From an uncultured bacterium (GTDB lineage Bacteria > Acidobacteriota > Thermoanaerobaculia > Multivoradales > JAHEKO01): 11,901 nucleotides of DNA. Position numbers and translations under genes: made by a program. Of the stretch, positions 1 through 6,276 are shown in pieces; position 1 is the first letter of the stretch; every line of letters begins with the position of its first letter. Under the pieces are notes generated by a model that saw only the letters and a program-made list of their open reading frames with translations, did no database searches and was not told the origin of the DNA. The stretch covers positions 1-11,901 of the forward strand of contig CALILB010000161.1 in the NCBI GenBank assembly GCA_938016625.1. Direction: 5' to 3'.

Positions 1-1028
1 CGGCCGACACGGGCCAGAAGATGCCGGGCCAGAGGCTCGATATCTTCCCGCCGCTCGCGTAGCGGTGGGATCTCGATCGGCACCACCCGCAGGCGGTAAT
101 AGAGGTCGTCGCGGAAAGCGTCGTCATGGACGGCTTGCCGCAGATTCTTGTTGGTCGCGGCGATGACCCGCGCGTCGGTGGTGCGGGTGGCGCTGTCGCC
201 GACCCTCTCGAAGGTCTTCTCCTGCAACACCCGGAGAAGCTTGACCTGGAGGTGAAGCGGAAGATCGCCGACTTCGTCCAGAAAGATAGTGCCGCCCGCG
301 GCCAGCTCGAACCGGCCGACCCGGTCCCGTACCGCACCAGTGAAGGCACCGCGCACATGACCAAAGAGCTCGCTCTCCAACAGCTCGCCCGGAAGAGCCC
401 CACAATTGACCGCTATAAATGGACCCTTGCGGCGGGGCGAGTGGATGTGAACGGCCCGAGCCACGAGCTCCTTGCCGGTACCGCTCTCACCACTGATCAG
501 AACCGTGGCATCGCTCTCCGACAGGTGCTCGACCAGCCGAAAGATGTCCAACATGGCCGCCGAGCGGGCGACCAGTCCGGAAAAGATGGTCGGCGCCGCC
601 GGACCACTCTCCAGGTTCTCCTCGCCAAGTCGAATGACGACGACATAGGAGACCCGGGGGTCGCAGATCGCCGACTCGTCATGGAAGATGGGTGCACCGG
701 TGATCGAGACCAGCCGGGGCGACACGTCTTCGACCTGGATCGACGCCCCCCAGCCTTCACGGCGCTCGCCGGCTTGCAGAGCCTTGCGTATGGAGCCGTC
801 GGGTCCAAAGAGGTCGGACCCGAGCACCTCGGAGACATGTTTGCCGGTGACCGACTCGACGGCTCCCTCGCCCATCAGGTGATTGAGTCCAGGCGAGGCA
901 CGAACAATCCGGAAATCGCGATTGAGGCAGATCAGCGCCCGGCCGAGAGACTCGAAGACCGTGCTGACCCCCTCGAGCATTAAGTCGAAGGGGAAGTCGT
1001 CGGGCAGTGAATCCTCGGCTGTGGTCAT
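1..1028 (-). CDS. PAS domain sigma-54-dependent transcriptional activator, C-terminus cut by window edge
   Basis: 342 residues are visible. Residues about 22-130 look like a PAS-type sensor region, with no receiver aspartate pocket, so this is not a classical response regulator. From about residue 148 there is a sigma-54 AAA+ domain. It has Walker A GESGTGKE (K186), an intact GAFTGA loop (227-232), Walker B GGTIFLDE (D251/E252), sensor I AATNKNL and the FRDDLYYRL arginine-finger region. All residues needed for ATP hydrolysis and sigma-54 contact are present, so it should be a working activator. The DNA-binding domain lies beyond base 1 and cannot be described. I chose the ATG at 1026-1028 because it opens the longest sensible frame before the PAS region, although no strong ribosome binding site precedes it. 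It lies 113 bases downstream of the peroxiredoxin gene. The ligand of the PAS domain is unknown. Confidence 0.9.
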   Translation of the reverse strand, partial: MTTAEDSLPDDFPFDLMLEGVSTVFESLGRALICLNRDFRIVRASPGLNHLMGEGAVESVTGKHVSEVLGSDLFGPDGSIRKALQAGERREGWGASIQVEDVSPRLVSITGAPIFHDESAICDPRVSYVVVIRLGEENLESGPAAPTIFSGLVARSAAMLDIFRLVEHLSESDATVLISGESGTGKELVARAVHIHSPRRKGPFIAVNCGALPGELLESELFGHVRGAFTGAVRDRVGRFELAAGGTIFLDEVGDLPLHLQVKLLRVLQEKTFERVGDSATRTTDARVIAATNKNLRQAVHDDAFRDDLYYRLRVVPIEIPPLRERREDIEPLARHLLARVG

Positions 1029-1141
1029 CGTTGCGACGAAAGACGGAGGACAGGTCGGACAACACCCGGCCACAGTCGCAGCTGAAGCGGAGTGACCACG
1101 GATCTTCTCTATCCAGAGACTAGCACAAGGTTTTCGCCGCT

Positions 1142-1807
1142 CTAGAGCTTCTTGGTGCAGAAATACCAGTCAGTGCACTCGACGCTCGCGTCCTGGGCGC
1201 GCCCCTCGGCCTCTTCCTGGGTCTTTGGTGGTGGCACCATGAGACGGTCGCCCGGGCGCCAGTTGGCGGGGGTGGCGAGACCGTTCTCGTCGGTGGTCTG
1301 GAGTGCGGTGACCAGACGGACGATCTCATCGACATTGCGACCGGTGGTGAGAGGGTAGTAGATCATCGCCCTCACGATCTGCTCGTCATCGATCACAAAG
1401 ACACACCGCGAGGCCTCTGTCGTACTTTCACCCGGCATGATCATGCCGTAGAGGTTTGCTACTTCCTGGGACAGATCGGCGATAACCGGGAAAGTGATCT
1501 TGACGTCCAGCTTCTCCTCGATATTGCGTACCCAGGAGATGTGGGCATAGACGCTGTCGATCGACAGCCCCAACAGCTCGGTGTTCATCTGTCTGAGCAC
1601 GGAATGAGCCTCGGCGAAGGCGATGAACTCGGTTGTACAGACCGGTGTGAAATCGGCCGGGTGAGAGAACAGGACGAGCCAGGTGCCCTTGAATTCTTCG
1701 AGCTGGATCGTCCCGTGGGTGGTTACCGCTTCGAACTGTGGCGCGGGATCACCGATTCGAGGCATGCGAGGCATCAGGGCGTTCTGGGCGGCGGCTAGCG
1801 ACTCCAT
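1142..1807 (-). CDS. Peroxiredoxin (Prx6/archaeal-type, with C-terminal cysteine pair)
   Basis: A 221-residue thiol peroxidase expected to reduce H2O2 and organic peroxides in the cytoplasm. There is no signal peptide. The peroxidatic cysteine is C57 in the TPVCTTE motif, with T54 and R134 as the usual active-site partners. The C-terminus carries C211 and C217 in an ECTDWYFC context. Archaeal-type Prx6 proteins have resolving cysteines in the same place, so a 2-Cys mechanism is likely. Length fits that family (about 215-250). An in-frame start 24 codons upstream exists, but the ATG at 1805-1807 has a good AGGAGG seven bases upstream, and conserved Prx sequence begins only after it. The gene follows the degenerate NtrC-type regulator by 49 bases, which suggests co-transcription. 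The likely role is peroxide protection for the neighbouring iron-sulfur and haem redox proteins (inference). The electron donor is not identifiable here. Confidence 0.95.
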   Translation of the reverse strand: MESLAAAQNALMPRMPRIGDPAPQFEAVTTHGTIQLEEFKGTWLVLFSHPADFTPVCTTEFIAFAEAHSVLRQMNTELLGLSIDSVYAHISWVRNIEEKLDVKITFPVIADLSQEVANLYGMIMPGESTTEASRCVFVIDDEQIVRAMIYYPLTTGRNVDEIVRLVTALQTTDENGLATPANWRPGDRLMVPPPKTQEEAEGRAQDASVECTDWYFCTKKL

Positions 1808-1814
1808 GGACAAT

Positions 1815-1820
1815 CCTCCT
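1815..1820 (-). promoter_or_regulatory. Ribosome binding site of the peroxiredoxin gene
   Basis: A perfect AGGAGG on the minus strand, seven bases before the ATG at 1805-1807. It decides the start against the longer in-frame candidate at 1879, which overlaps the end of the upstream gene. Confidence 0.85.
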
Positions 1821-1856
1821 GTGGTTGACTCAAAGGACGCGAAACGCTCTCGCCGG

Positions 1857-3206
1857 CTAGGCGGAGCGTCTAAAACCAAACTTGGCGATCTTGTTGTAGA
1901 GGGTGCCCCGGTCTACTTCGAGTAGCTTGGCGGCACGGCTGATGTTCCATCCACAGGCGTCCAGCACGCGGCGAATGTGCGCCCTCTCGACCTCCACCAG
2001 CGGCAGCGGCCCCGGACCGGTCGCCGGGATGGTCATGCGAAGTGGGAGATCTTCCGGCACGATGGTCGGGGCGGTTCCCACCATCACGGCTTTCTCCATG
2101 GCGTTCCGCAACTCCCTGACGTTGCCTGGCCACGAGTGTTGTTGCAGGGCCTCGACCGCCTCGGGTGATAACTGTAGTGGTCTTCGATTCATTTCTCGGG
2201 TGAGCACCGACAGGAAATGTTCGGCCAACACCGGGATGTCTTCCGGCCGCCTTCTCAAAGGCGGAATCTCGATGGTGACGACGTTGAGACGCCAGAAGAG
2301 ATCTTTGCGGAAATCTCCTTTGTCGACCAGGGTCTCCAGGTCGCGGGTGGTTGCAGCAATCACCCGAAAATCGACTCGGGTCGCCTCTCGGCCTTCTGTG
2401 CGCGCCGCCTCGGTCGTTTCCAGCGAGAGCAGTAATCTGGCCTGTGTGCGCGCACTCAGTGAGGCAATCTCATCCAGGAATATGGTGCCACCGTCGGCCA
2501 GCTGCAGCTTTCCCTCCTGACGCGAGCTCGAGCCCTCTGGCCCGGCCGCGTCGTGCCCGAACAGCTCCTCCTCCAACGCGGGCTCCGCCAGGGCACCGCA
2601 GTTGACGATGACCAGTGGGCCATATCTTCGTCCGGAGTGCGCGTGGATAAAGCGGGCGATGAGCTCCCTGCCGGTGCCCAACTCGCCCTTGATGAGCACG
2701 GTGGCGTCGGTCTCGACGACGGCATCGACGAGCTCGATAAGTCTCTTCATTGAGTGTGAGGAGCCGACGATGAAATCGGGCGTCGAGACGGCTTCCAATC
2801 GGGCCCGAAGACGACGATTCTCACAGCGGAGCGACCGATGCTCGGTGACCCGCTGCACCATCTGGGCGAGCTCTTCGGGGTCGAGGGGCTTGGTGATGTA
2901 GTCGTAGGCCCCGGCCTTGAGAGCTCGCACCGCGGCCTCGATCGCCGAGCGCTTCGTCATGACGACGAGGGTGAGATCTGATTGGATGGAGAGGAGGCGC
3001 TCTTGCAGTTCGCGTCCGTCTCCAAAACAAAGAGCGAGGTCCACAAGGGCCAGATCGTAGACCTGTCTGGCCGCCAGTCTCAGCGCATCCTTGGAATTCG
3101 GGGTGGTGTCGATCTGGTGCCCCTGATCACCAAGCCAGTCGGCCAGTGTCTTGATGACAATCGGGTCGTCGTCGACGACCAGAATCGAAACCGGTGTCGA
3201 GGCCAT
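1857..3206 (-). CDS. NtrC-family response regulator with degenerate AAA+ domain (Walker A Lys and GAFTGA lost)
   Basis: 449 residues: receiver (about 5-120), AAA+ (about 145-370) and Fis-type helix-turn-helix (about 408-445). The receiver keeps D12/D13, phospho-acceptor D56, T84 and K106, but the loop after D56 (DLALCFGDG) departs from the usual DxxMPxxDG. The AAA+ domain has lost key residues. Walker A reads GELGTGRE, with R180 in place of lysine. The GAFTGA loop is AGPEGS (221-226) at the same length. Sensor I is AATTRD instead of AATNxD. Walker B (TIFLDE, D245/E246) and the arginine-finger segment remain. It should therefore neither hydrolyse ATP normally nor contact sigma-54, yet its DNA-binding domain looks intact and almost matches that of the regulator at 10088-11461. 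It starts 12 bases after the truncated maturation protease. Possible roles are a repressor, competitor or partner of the active paralogue, or a sigma-70-type regulator, for which Rhodobacter HupR and NtrC are precedents. Confidence 0.93.
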   Translation of the reverse strand: MASTPVSILVVDDDPIVIKTLADWLGDQGHQIDTTPNSKDALRLAARQVYDLALVDLALCFGDGRELQERLLSIQSDLTLVVMTKRSAIEAAVRALKAGAYDYITKPLDPEELAQMVQRVTEHRSLRCENRRLRARLEAVSTPDFIVGSSHSMKRLIELVDAVVETDATVLIKGELGTGRELIARFIHAHSGRRYGPLVIVNCGALAEPALEEELFGHDAAGPEGSSSRQEGKLQLADGGTIFLDEIASLSARTQARLLLSLETTEAARTEGREATRVDFRVIAATTRDLETLVDKGDFRKDLFWRLNVVTIEIPPLRRRPEDIPVLAEHFLSVLTREMNRRPLQLSPEAVEALQQHSWPGNVRELRNAMEKAVMVGTAPTIVPEDLPLRMTIPATGPGPLPLVEVERAHIRRVLDACGWNISRAAKLLEVDRGTLYNKIAKFGFRRSA

Positions 3207-3218
3207 CTGTCTACCTTC

Positions 3219-3446
3219 CTACTTCTCCCACCAGATCGTCTGCGATTCCTGGGTGCCACGACGACGTGGCGAGATCCCAAAACGCTCGAGAAGCTCGACC
3301 TCGGAGGGGAGCTCCCAGGCAACCTCCAAGGCCGTCACCGCGTGGGGACCTATCCCGTCGTCCCCCATGATAATGCTCCCCAGACCGATCAGCGCCGTCT
3401 CCACGGGCTCAGTATATGCGCCATCAGGGCCATCCGTCTCATTCAT
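3219..3446 (-). CDS. Truncated hydrogenase maturation protease (HyaD/HybD family N-terminal part)
   Basis: 75 residues. Residues about 16-54 match the start of the nickel-dependent endopeptidases that trim the large subunit of [NiFe] hydrogenases. The match covers the glycine-rich turn IGLGSIIMGDDGIGPHAV and a PSEVELLE strand. D30 falls where the first metal ligand of the family lies. Family members are usually about 150-200 residues. Here the conserved part ends after residue 54, so the second and third ligands (an aspartate and a histidine) are absent, and the tail (RRRGTQESQTIWWEK) does not resemble the family. None of the three frames downstream restores the missing half, and only 12 bases separate the stop from the next gene. 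It cannot be a working protease of the known kind. It may be a remnant, or a short protein kept for another purpose. The start overlaps the preceding small gene by eight bases. Confidence 0.75.
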   Translation of the reverse strand: MNETDGPDGAYTEPVETALIGLGSIIMGDDGIGPHAVTALEVAWELPSEVELLERFGISPRRRGTQESQTIWWEK

Positions 3447-3564
3447 CGTGGTCGGTTTTTTTTAGATATTTGATCAAGAAAATAAACAAGACCAGAAAGC
3501 AAATCAGCAACAGATATTCGAGCCCCTTGGTCTCGAAAATGTTGACATAGGTGTAGGTCTCCAT
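3439..3564 (-). CDS. Small single-pass membrane protein, 41 residues, in the HybAB-like operon
   Basis: This short frame encodes METYTYVNIFETKGLEYL, then a hydrophobic stretch (about residues 17-32, LLLICFLVLFIFLI) and a basic-then-acidic tail (KYLKKTDHDE). One membrane helix is predicted, with the charged tail probably cytoplasmic. A GGAGG lies seven bases before the ATG. The frame begins 15 bases after the HybB-like stop, and its own stop overlaps the next ATG by eight bases (ATGAATGA). This spacing is typical of translationally coupled operon genes and argues that it is real. I do not recognise a named family. Small one-helix proteins accompany many membrane oxidoreductases as assembly or stability subunits, and that is the most likely role (inference). 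Confidence 0.78.
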   Translation of the reverse strand: METYTYVNIFETKGLEYLLLICFLVLFIFLIKYLKKTDHDE

Positions 3565-3571
3565 CGTCAAG

Positions 3572-3576
3572 CCTCC
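3572..3576 (-). promoter_or_regulatory. Ribosome binding site of the 41-residue membrane protein
   Basis: GGAGG on the minus strand, seven bases before the ATG at 3562-3564, in the short gap after the HybB-like gene. It is the main translational evidence for the small gene. Confidence 0.75.
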
Positions 3577-3579
3577 AGT

Positions 3580-4830
3580 TCAAGTTCTCAGCGGTGGCGC
3601 TTCGATCGCCGGGGAGTGCGACGTCGGGGTCTCGTGGGCCTCCCTCATCACTGGCATCCGTAGCACGATCCACCGAAAAACCCAGATCTCGGCGAAGACC
3701 ACCATGAGTGTGACCACGATCTCCTGCCAGGACGGGTAGTACTTGATGGGAGCGTCCCACTTGAACGCGATGACGGAGATATTGAGACGATTGAGGACGA
3801 TCCCCACCAAGGTGAGGACCGCTGCCACCCGTACGACCCCCAGCCGTCGGTGTCTGACGGCGTAGGCGAACATGAAGCAGGGGACGAGAACGAATCCGAG
3901 AATCTCCACCAGGTACCAGAAGCCCCAGAAGTCGTTGAGGAGGGTCCAGTGGTGCTCGTGGATGAAGATCAGAGCCTTAAAAAAGTAGTACACGAACATG
4001 GCGATGGCGGCACCCTTGGCGAGCCCAAAGACGATCTCTTCGAAGGTATGGTGTTTCTTGGGGTCGATCTGATCTTTGAATACCCGGTGACTGATGGTGC
4101 CTTCGAAAATGATCATCGACAGACCGGCAAAGATGCTCGATACCAGAAACAGGATGGGGATGAATTCCGAATACCAGAGTGGGTGGATCTTCGGTTTGGC
4201 CATGAGGTACAGAGCGCCGAGACCCGATTGGTGGAGGGTCGAAAGGGTGATGCCAAAGATCACGGCGGCCAGGGTCAAGGAGTCGAGAAAACCTCTGACG
4301 CGTTTCCAGCCCAGCCACTCGGCGACCACCGGAGAAAATTCGACAAACTCCGCCATCATGTAGAGCATGAAGTGCCAGGACACCAGAAAGAGAACCGAGT
4401 TGTAGCCGAACTCGTTACCGATGATGGGATTGATGATATTCCAGGGGCGGCCGAGGTCGAGCGTCAGAGCCCCAGCGTAGAAGATGTATGCCAGCAGGCC
4501 ATTGAGCACCGTCACCCTGACTATCGGGTGGTACCTCTCCTTGCGCATCACATAGACCACGAAAGTGATGATGTAGGCACCACCGGCGAAGGCGACACCG
4601 GTGATGACGTCGAAGCCGATCCAGAACCCCCAAGGAAAATCTTGCGAGAGGTTGGTGACGGAGCCAAGCCCCTTCGTGAAGCGCACCACTAGTATCCCGA
4701 GACCGAGCAGGATGATCGGCACCGAGATGATGTTGAAGGGGGTAAGCAGCTTGCCCTTGGGCCGCATCTCGGAGGCCATGAAGCCGAGAAAGCGCCTGAA
4801 CTCACTTCCTAGATTTTCTGGGATCGCCAT
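3580..4830 (-). CDS. HybB/NrfD-type integral membrane subunit (quinone-reactive, haem-free)
   Basis: 416 residues with about ten predicted membrane helices (roughly 34-50, 66-92, 105-125, 142-163, 184-205, 220-242, 265-289, 301-323, 330-348 and 368-391). The segment FPWGFWIGFDVITGVAFAGG and the LDLGRPWN motif (125-132) are typical of HybB-like proteins of the NrfD superfamily. These pass electrons between a periplasmic iron-sulfur subunit and the quinone pool, and some members move protons. The length fits HybB (about 390-400) better than short NrfD (about 320). It begins six bases after the stop of the HybA-like gene, so the two are almost certainly co-translated and form a complex. The C-terminal tail after the last helix is polar and probably disordered. 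The direction of electron flow cannot be read from sequence. A QrcD-like or other NrfD-type role is the main alternative to hydrogenase. Confidence 0.93.
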   Translation of the reverse strand: MAIPENLGSEFRRFLGFMASEMRPKGKLLTPFNIISVPIILLGLGILVVRFTKGLGSVTNLSQDFPWGFWIGFDVITGVAFAGGAYIITFVVYVMRKERYHPIVRVTVLNGLLAYIFYAGALTLDLGRPWNIINPIIGNEFGYNSVLFLVSWHFMLYMMAEFVEFSPVVAEWLGWKRVRGFLDSLTLAAVIFGITLSTLHQSGLGALYLMAKPKIHPLWYSEFIPILFLVSSIFAGLSMIIFEGTISHRVFKDQIDPKKHHTFEEIVFGLAKGAAIAMFVYYFFKALIFIHEHHWTLLNDFWGFWYLVEILGFVLVPCFMFAYAVRHRRLGVVRVAAVLTLVGIVLNRLNISVIAFKWDAPIKYYPSWQEIVVTLMVVFAEIWVFRWIVLRMPVMREAHETPTSHSPAIEAPPLRT

Positions 4831-4836
4831 GATCGT

Positions 4837-5679
4837 CTAGGCCTCATCGTCGTCGCCGGAAAGGAGATTCAGCCCCAGTAGCAGGGCAGGTAGGCCGAAT
4901 AGAACCAGCGGTACACCATAGAGAAAATCGCGGGTGTACTCGGGATAGGGGGTGGTCCCCAGATCGGTACGGAGCCCGATCTCTTCAAACGGAACGGCGG
5001 AAAGGTAGAGCCAACCGGTGCCGCCCACCTCGTGCTCGCCGTAGATCTTGTGAACGTACCGCTCCGGGTGGTTGTAGATCCTGACGCGGGCGATCTCCAT
5101 GAGGTCTCGTTTCATACCGAACATGAGGGCGTCGGTGGGGCAGGACTGCACACAGGCCGGCCGTTTGCCTTCTTGGAGACGCTCGAAGCACATGTTGCAT
5201 TTCTGGATCTTCGGATTCCACTCGTGGTATTCGAATTTTGGGATATCGAACGGGCACGAGACCATACAGAAGCGGCAACCCATGCACTTGCTGGGTCTCC
5301 AGATCACTGGCCCGTTTGTCGTCTTGTACATGGCATTGGTGAGGCACGCCGCTGCACAAGCGGGCTGCCAGCAGTGGAAGCACTGCTTCTTGACAAACAC
5401 CTCCCCCTTCGAGGTCTCGTAGCGGTTGACGATGGTCCACTGGGTCTCGCTGGTCTGACGCTCGGCGGCGAGAGCGTTGTCATTGGCGATGTCCGGAACA
5501 AAGAGATCGTGCTCTTCGGAGCAGGCCTTCTCACACGATCGGCAGCCGATGCAACGTGTGGTATCGACCAGCACTCCGGCGAACTCGATCGGATCCGCCG
5601 GTTGCTCCGCCTCGGCCGGTCCGCCGGCCAGGGCCGCTCCGGCGACCCCGGCTGCCTTGAGGAAGTCCCTTCGTTTCAT
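4837..5679 (-). CDS. HybA-like periplasmic 4x[4Fe-4S] electron-transfer protein, Tat-exported and membrane-anchored
   Basis: 280 residues. The N-terminus MKRRDFLKAAGVAGAA is a twin-arginine (Tat) signal, so the folded, cofactor-loaded protein should be exported. Four cysteine clusters follow: C43/C46/C49/C53, C100/C103/C108/C112, C132/C135/C138/C142 and C161/C164/C176/C180. Together they bind four [4Fe-4S] clusters in the DmsB/NrfC/HybA fold. A hydrophobic helix near the C-terminus (about 252-274) would anchor it in the membrane. This helix is typical of HybA, which links the hydrogenase to HybB, and is missing from soluble NrfC and DmsB. It is somewhat shorter than E. coli HybA (328). Its expected job is to pass electrons between the five-haem cytochrome encoded just upstream (46-base gap) and the HybB-like subunit just downstream. 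The ATG is supported by the Tat motif beginning at residue 2. Confidence 0.94.
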   Translation of the reverse strand: MKRRDFLKAAGVAGAALAGGPAEAEQPADPIEFAGVLVDTTRCIGCRSCEKACSEEHDLFVPDIANDNALAAERQTSETQWTIVNRYETSKGEVFVKKQCFHCWQPACAAACLTNAMYKTTNGPVIWRPSKCMGCRFCMVSCPFDIPKFEYHEWNPKIQKCNMCFERLQEGKRPACVQSCPTDALMFGMKRDLMEIARVRIYNHPERYVHKIYGEHEVGGTGWLYLSAVPFEEIGLRTDLGTTPYPEYTRDFLYGVPLVLFGLPALLLGLNLLSGDDDEA

Positions 5680-5725
5680 ATCGTCTTCTTCCCTTGTCGG
5701 AGTTGATTCAAAGATGGACCCGCCG

Positions 5726-6193
5726 TCACAGACAGGTCCGTGCTCCTTGGTGGCAGGTCCTACAAGCAGCGCTGGCCTCGCCTCCCGTGCTCATCTCGTG
5801 GCAGGTCCAGCAACTCTTGTGGATCACGACCTTCGAGCTCAGTGTTTCGTCGGCGATCCCGGTCGGATCCGAGTGATGACAAGTGGAGCAGGCCTGTGAG
5901 GTGCTCGGTGTCTCGGACTCCGTATGGCAAGCCGAGCAGTCGATCCAGAAGTCATCGAAGTAGTCGCCATGCGGCATGTCCAGCTTTGTAGCGTTCACTT
6001 CGTGATGACAGTCCTGACAGGGAACACCCATGTCCTCGAAGTGCATCTGGTGGGGAAATTCCACTTCGCCGACACAGGACGGCGATACGATGAGTGCAGG
6101 TATCCCGGCAGCAACCTCCTCCGTGGCCGACTGAATCGGCCCCGTCGCGGTCACGAGACCCGCAAAACTGAACAGCACGAGCAGTCGCTTCAT
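5726..6193 (-). CDS. Periplasmic five-haem c-type cytochrome (cytochrome c3/c7-like)
   Basis: 155 residues. A Sec signal peptide (about 1-22, MKRLLVLFSFAGLVTATGP) is followed by five CXXCH haem attachment sites: C59QDCH, C86SACH, C102STCH, C128WTCH and C144RTCH. The FPHQMH segment (46-51) before the first site and the HH at 63-64 and 106-107 resemble class III cytochromes (c3/c7), which use bis-histidine ligation. H48, H51, H64, H75, H107 and H125 are candidate distal ligands, enough for five low-spin haems. Cytochrome c3 normally has four haems, so one is extra. It is the first gene of the electron-transfer module, with AGGAGG upstream and the HybA-like gene 46 bases downstream. It probably exchanges electrons between a soluble periplasmic partner and the HybA-like subunit. 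A pentahaem NrfB-like role is an alternative. Two further cysteines (C40, C154) might form a disulfide. Confidence 0.93.
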   Translation of the reverse strand: MKRLLVLFSFAGLVTATGPIQSATEEVAAGIPALIVSPSCVGEVEFPHQMHFEDMGVPCQDCHHEVNATKLDMPHGDYFDDFWIDCSACHTESETPSTSQACSTCHHSDPTGIADETLSSKVVIHKSCWTCHEMSTGGEASAACRTCHQGARTCL

Positions 6194-6203
6194 GCTTTTA
6201 GTC

Positions 6204-6209
6204 CCTCCT
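6204..6209 (-). promoter_or_regulatory. Ribosome binding site of the five-haem cytochrome gene
   Basis: AGGAGG on the minus strand, ten bases before the ATG at 6191-6193. It lies in the 83-base gap (6194-6276) after the membrane-anchored regulator. I see no convincing promoter or terminator in that gap. Confidence 0.7.
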
Positions 6210-6276
6210 CGAACAAGGCCACTTGGGTGGTGGCGATTCCAATTGCAGCTAGCCTACGGACTCGCCTCGATCTTTT

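Noticed and set aside
126..983. Long plus-strand open frame of 285 codons
   Set aside because: It is antisense to the PAS/sigma-54 activator, whose minus-strand frame shows all the AAA+ motifs. The plus-strand product has no recognisable motif.
1808..1879. Upstream in-frame start for the peroxiredoxin
   Set aside because: The extra 24 residues overlap the end of the upstream gene and do not match the family, and the AGGAGG lies before the downstream ATG.
3207..3320. A frameshift that could restore the rest of the maturation protease
   Set aside because: I read all three minus-strand frames of this stretch. None gives the conserved second half with its aspartate and histidine ligands, and there are too few bases for it.
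3443..3760. Minus-strand frame of 105 codons covering the 41-residue gene
   Set aside because: It runs out of frame through the end of the HybB-like gene. The 41-residue frame has the ribosome binding site and the membrane helix.
3850..4692. Long plus-strand open frame of 280 codons
   Set aside because: Antisense shadow of the HybB-like membrane protein. The acidic, low-complexity product is what complementary membrane-protein codons give.
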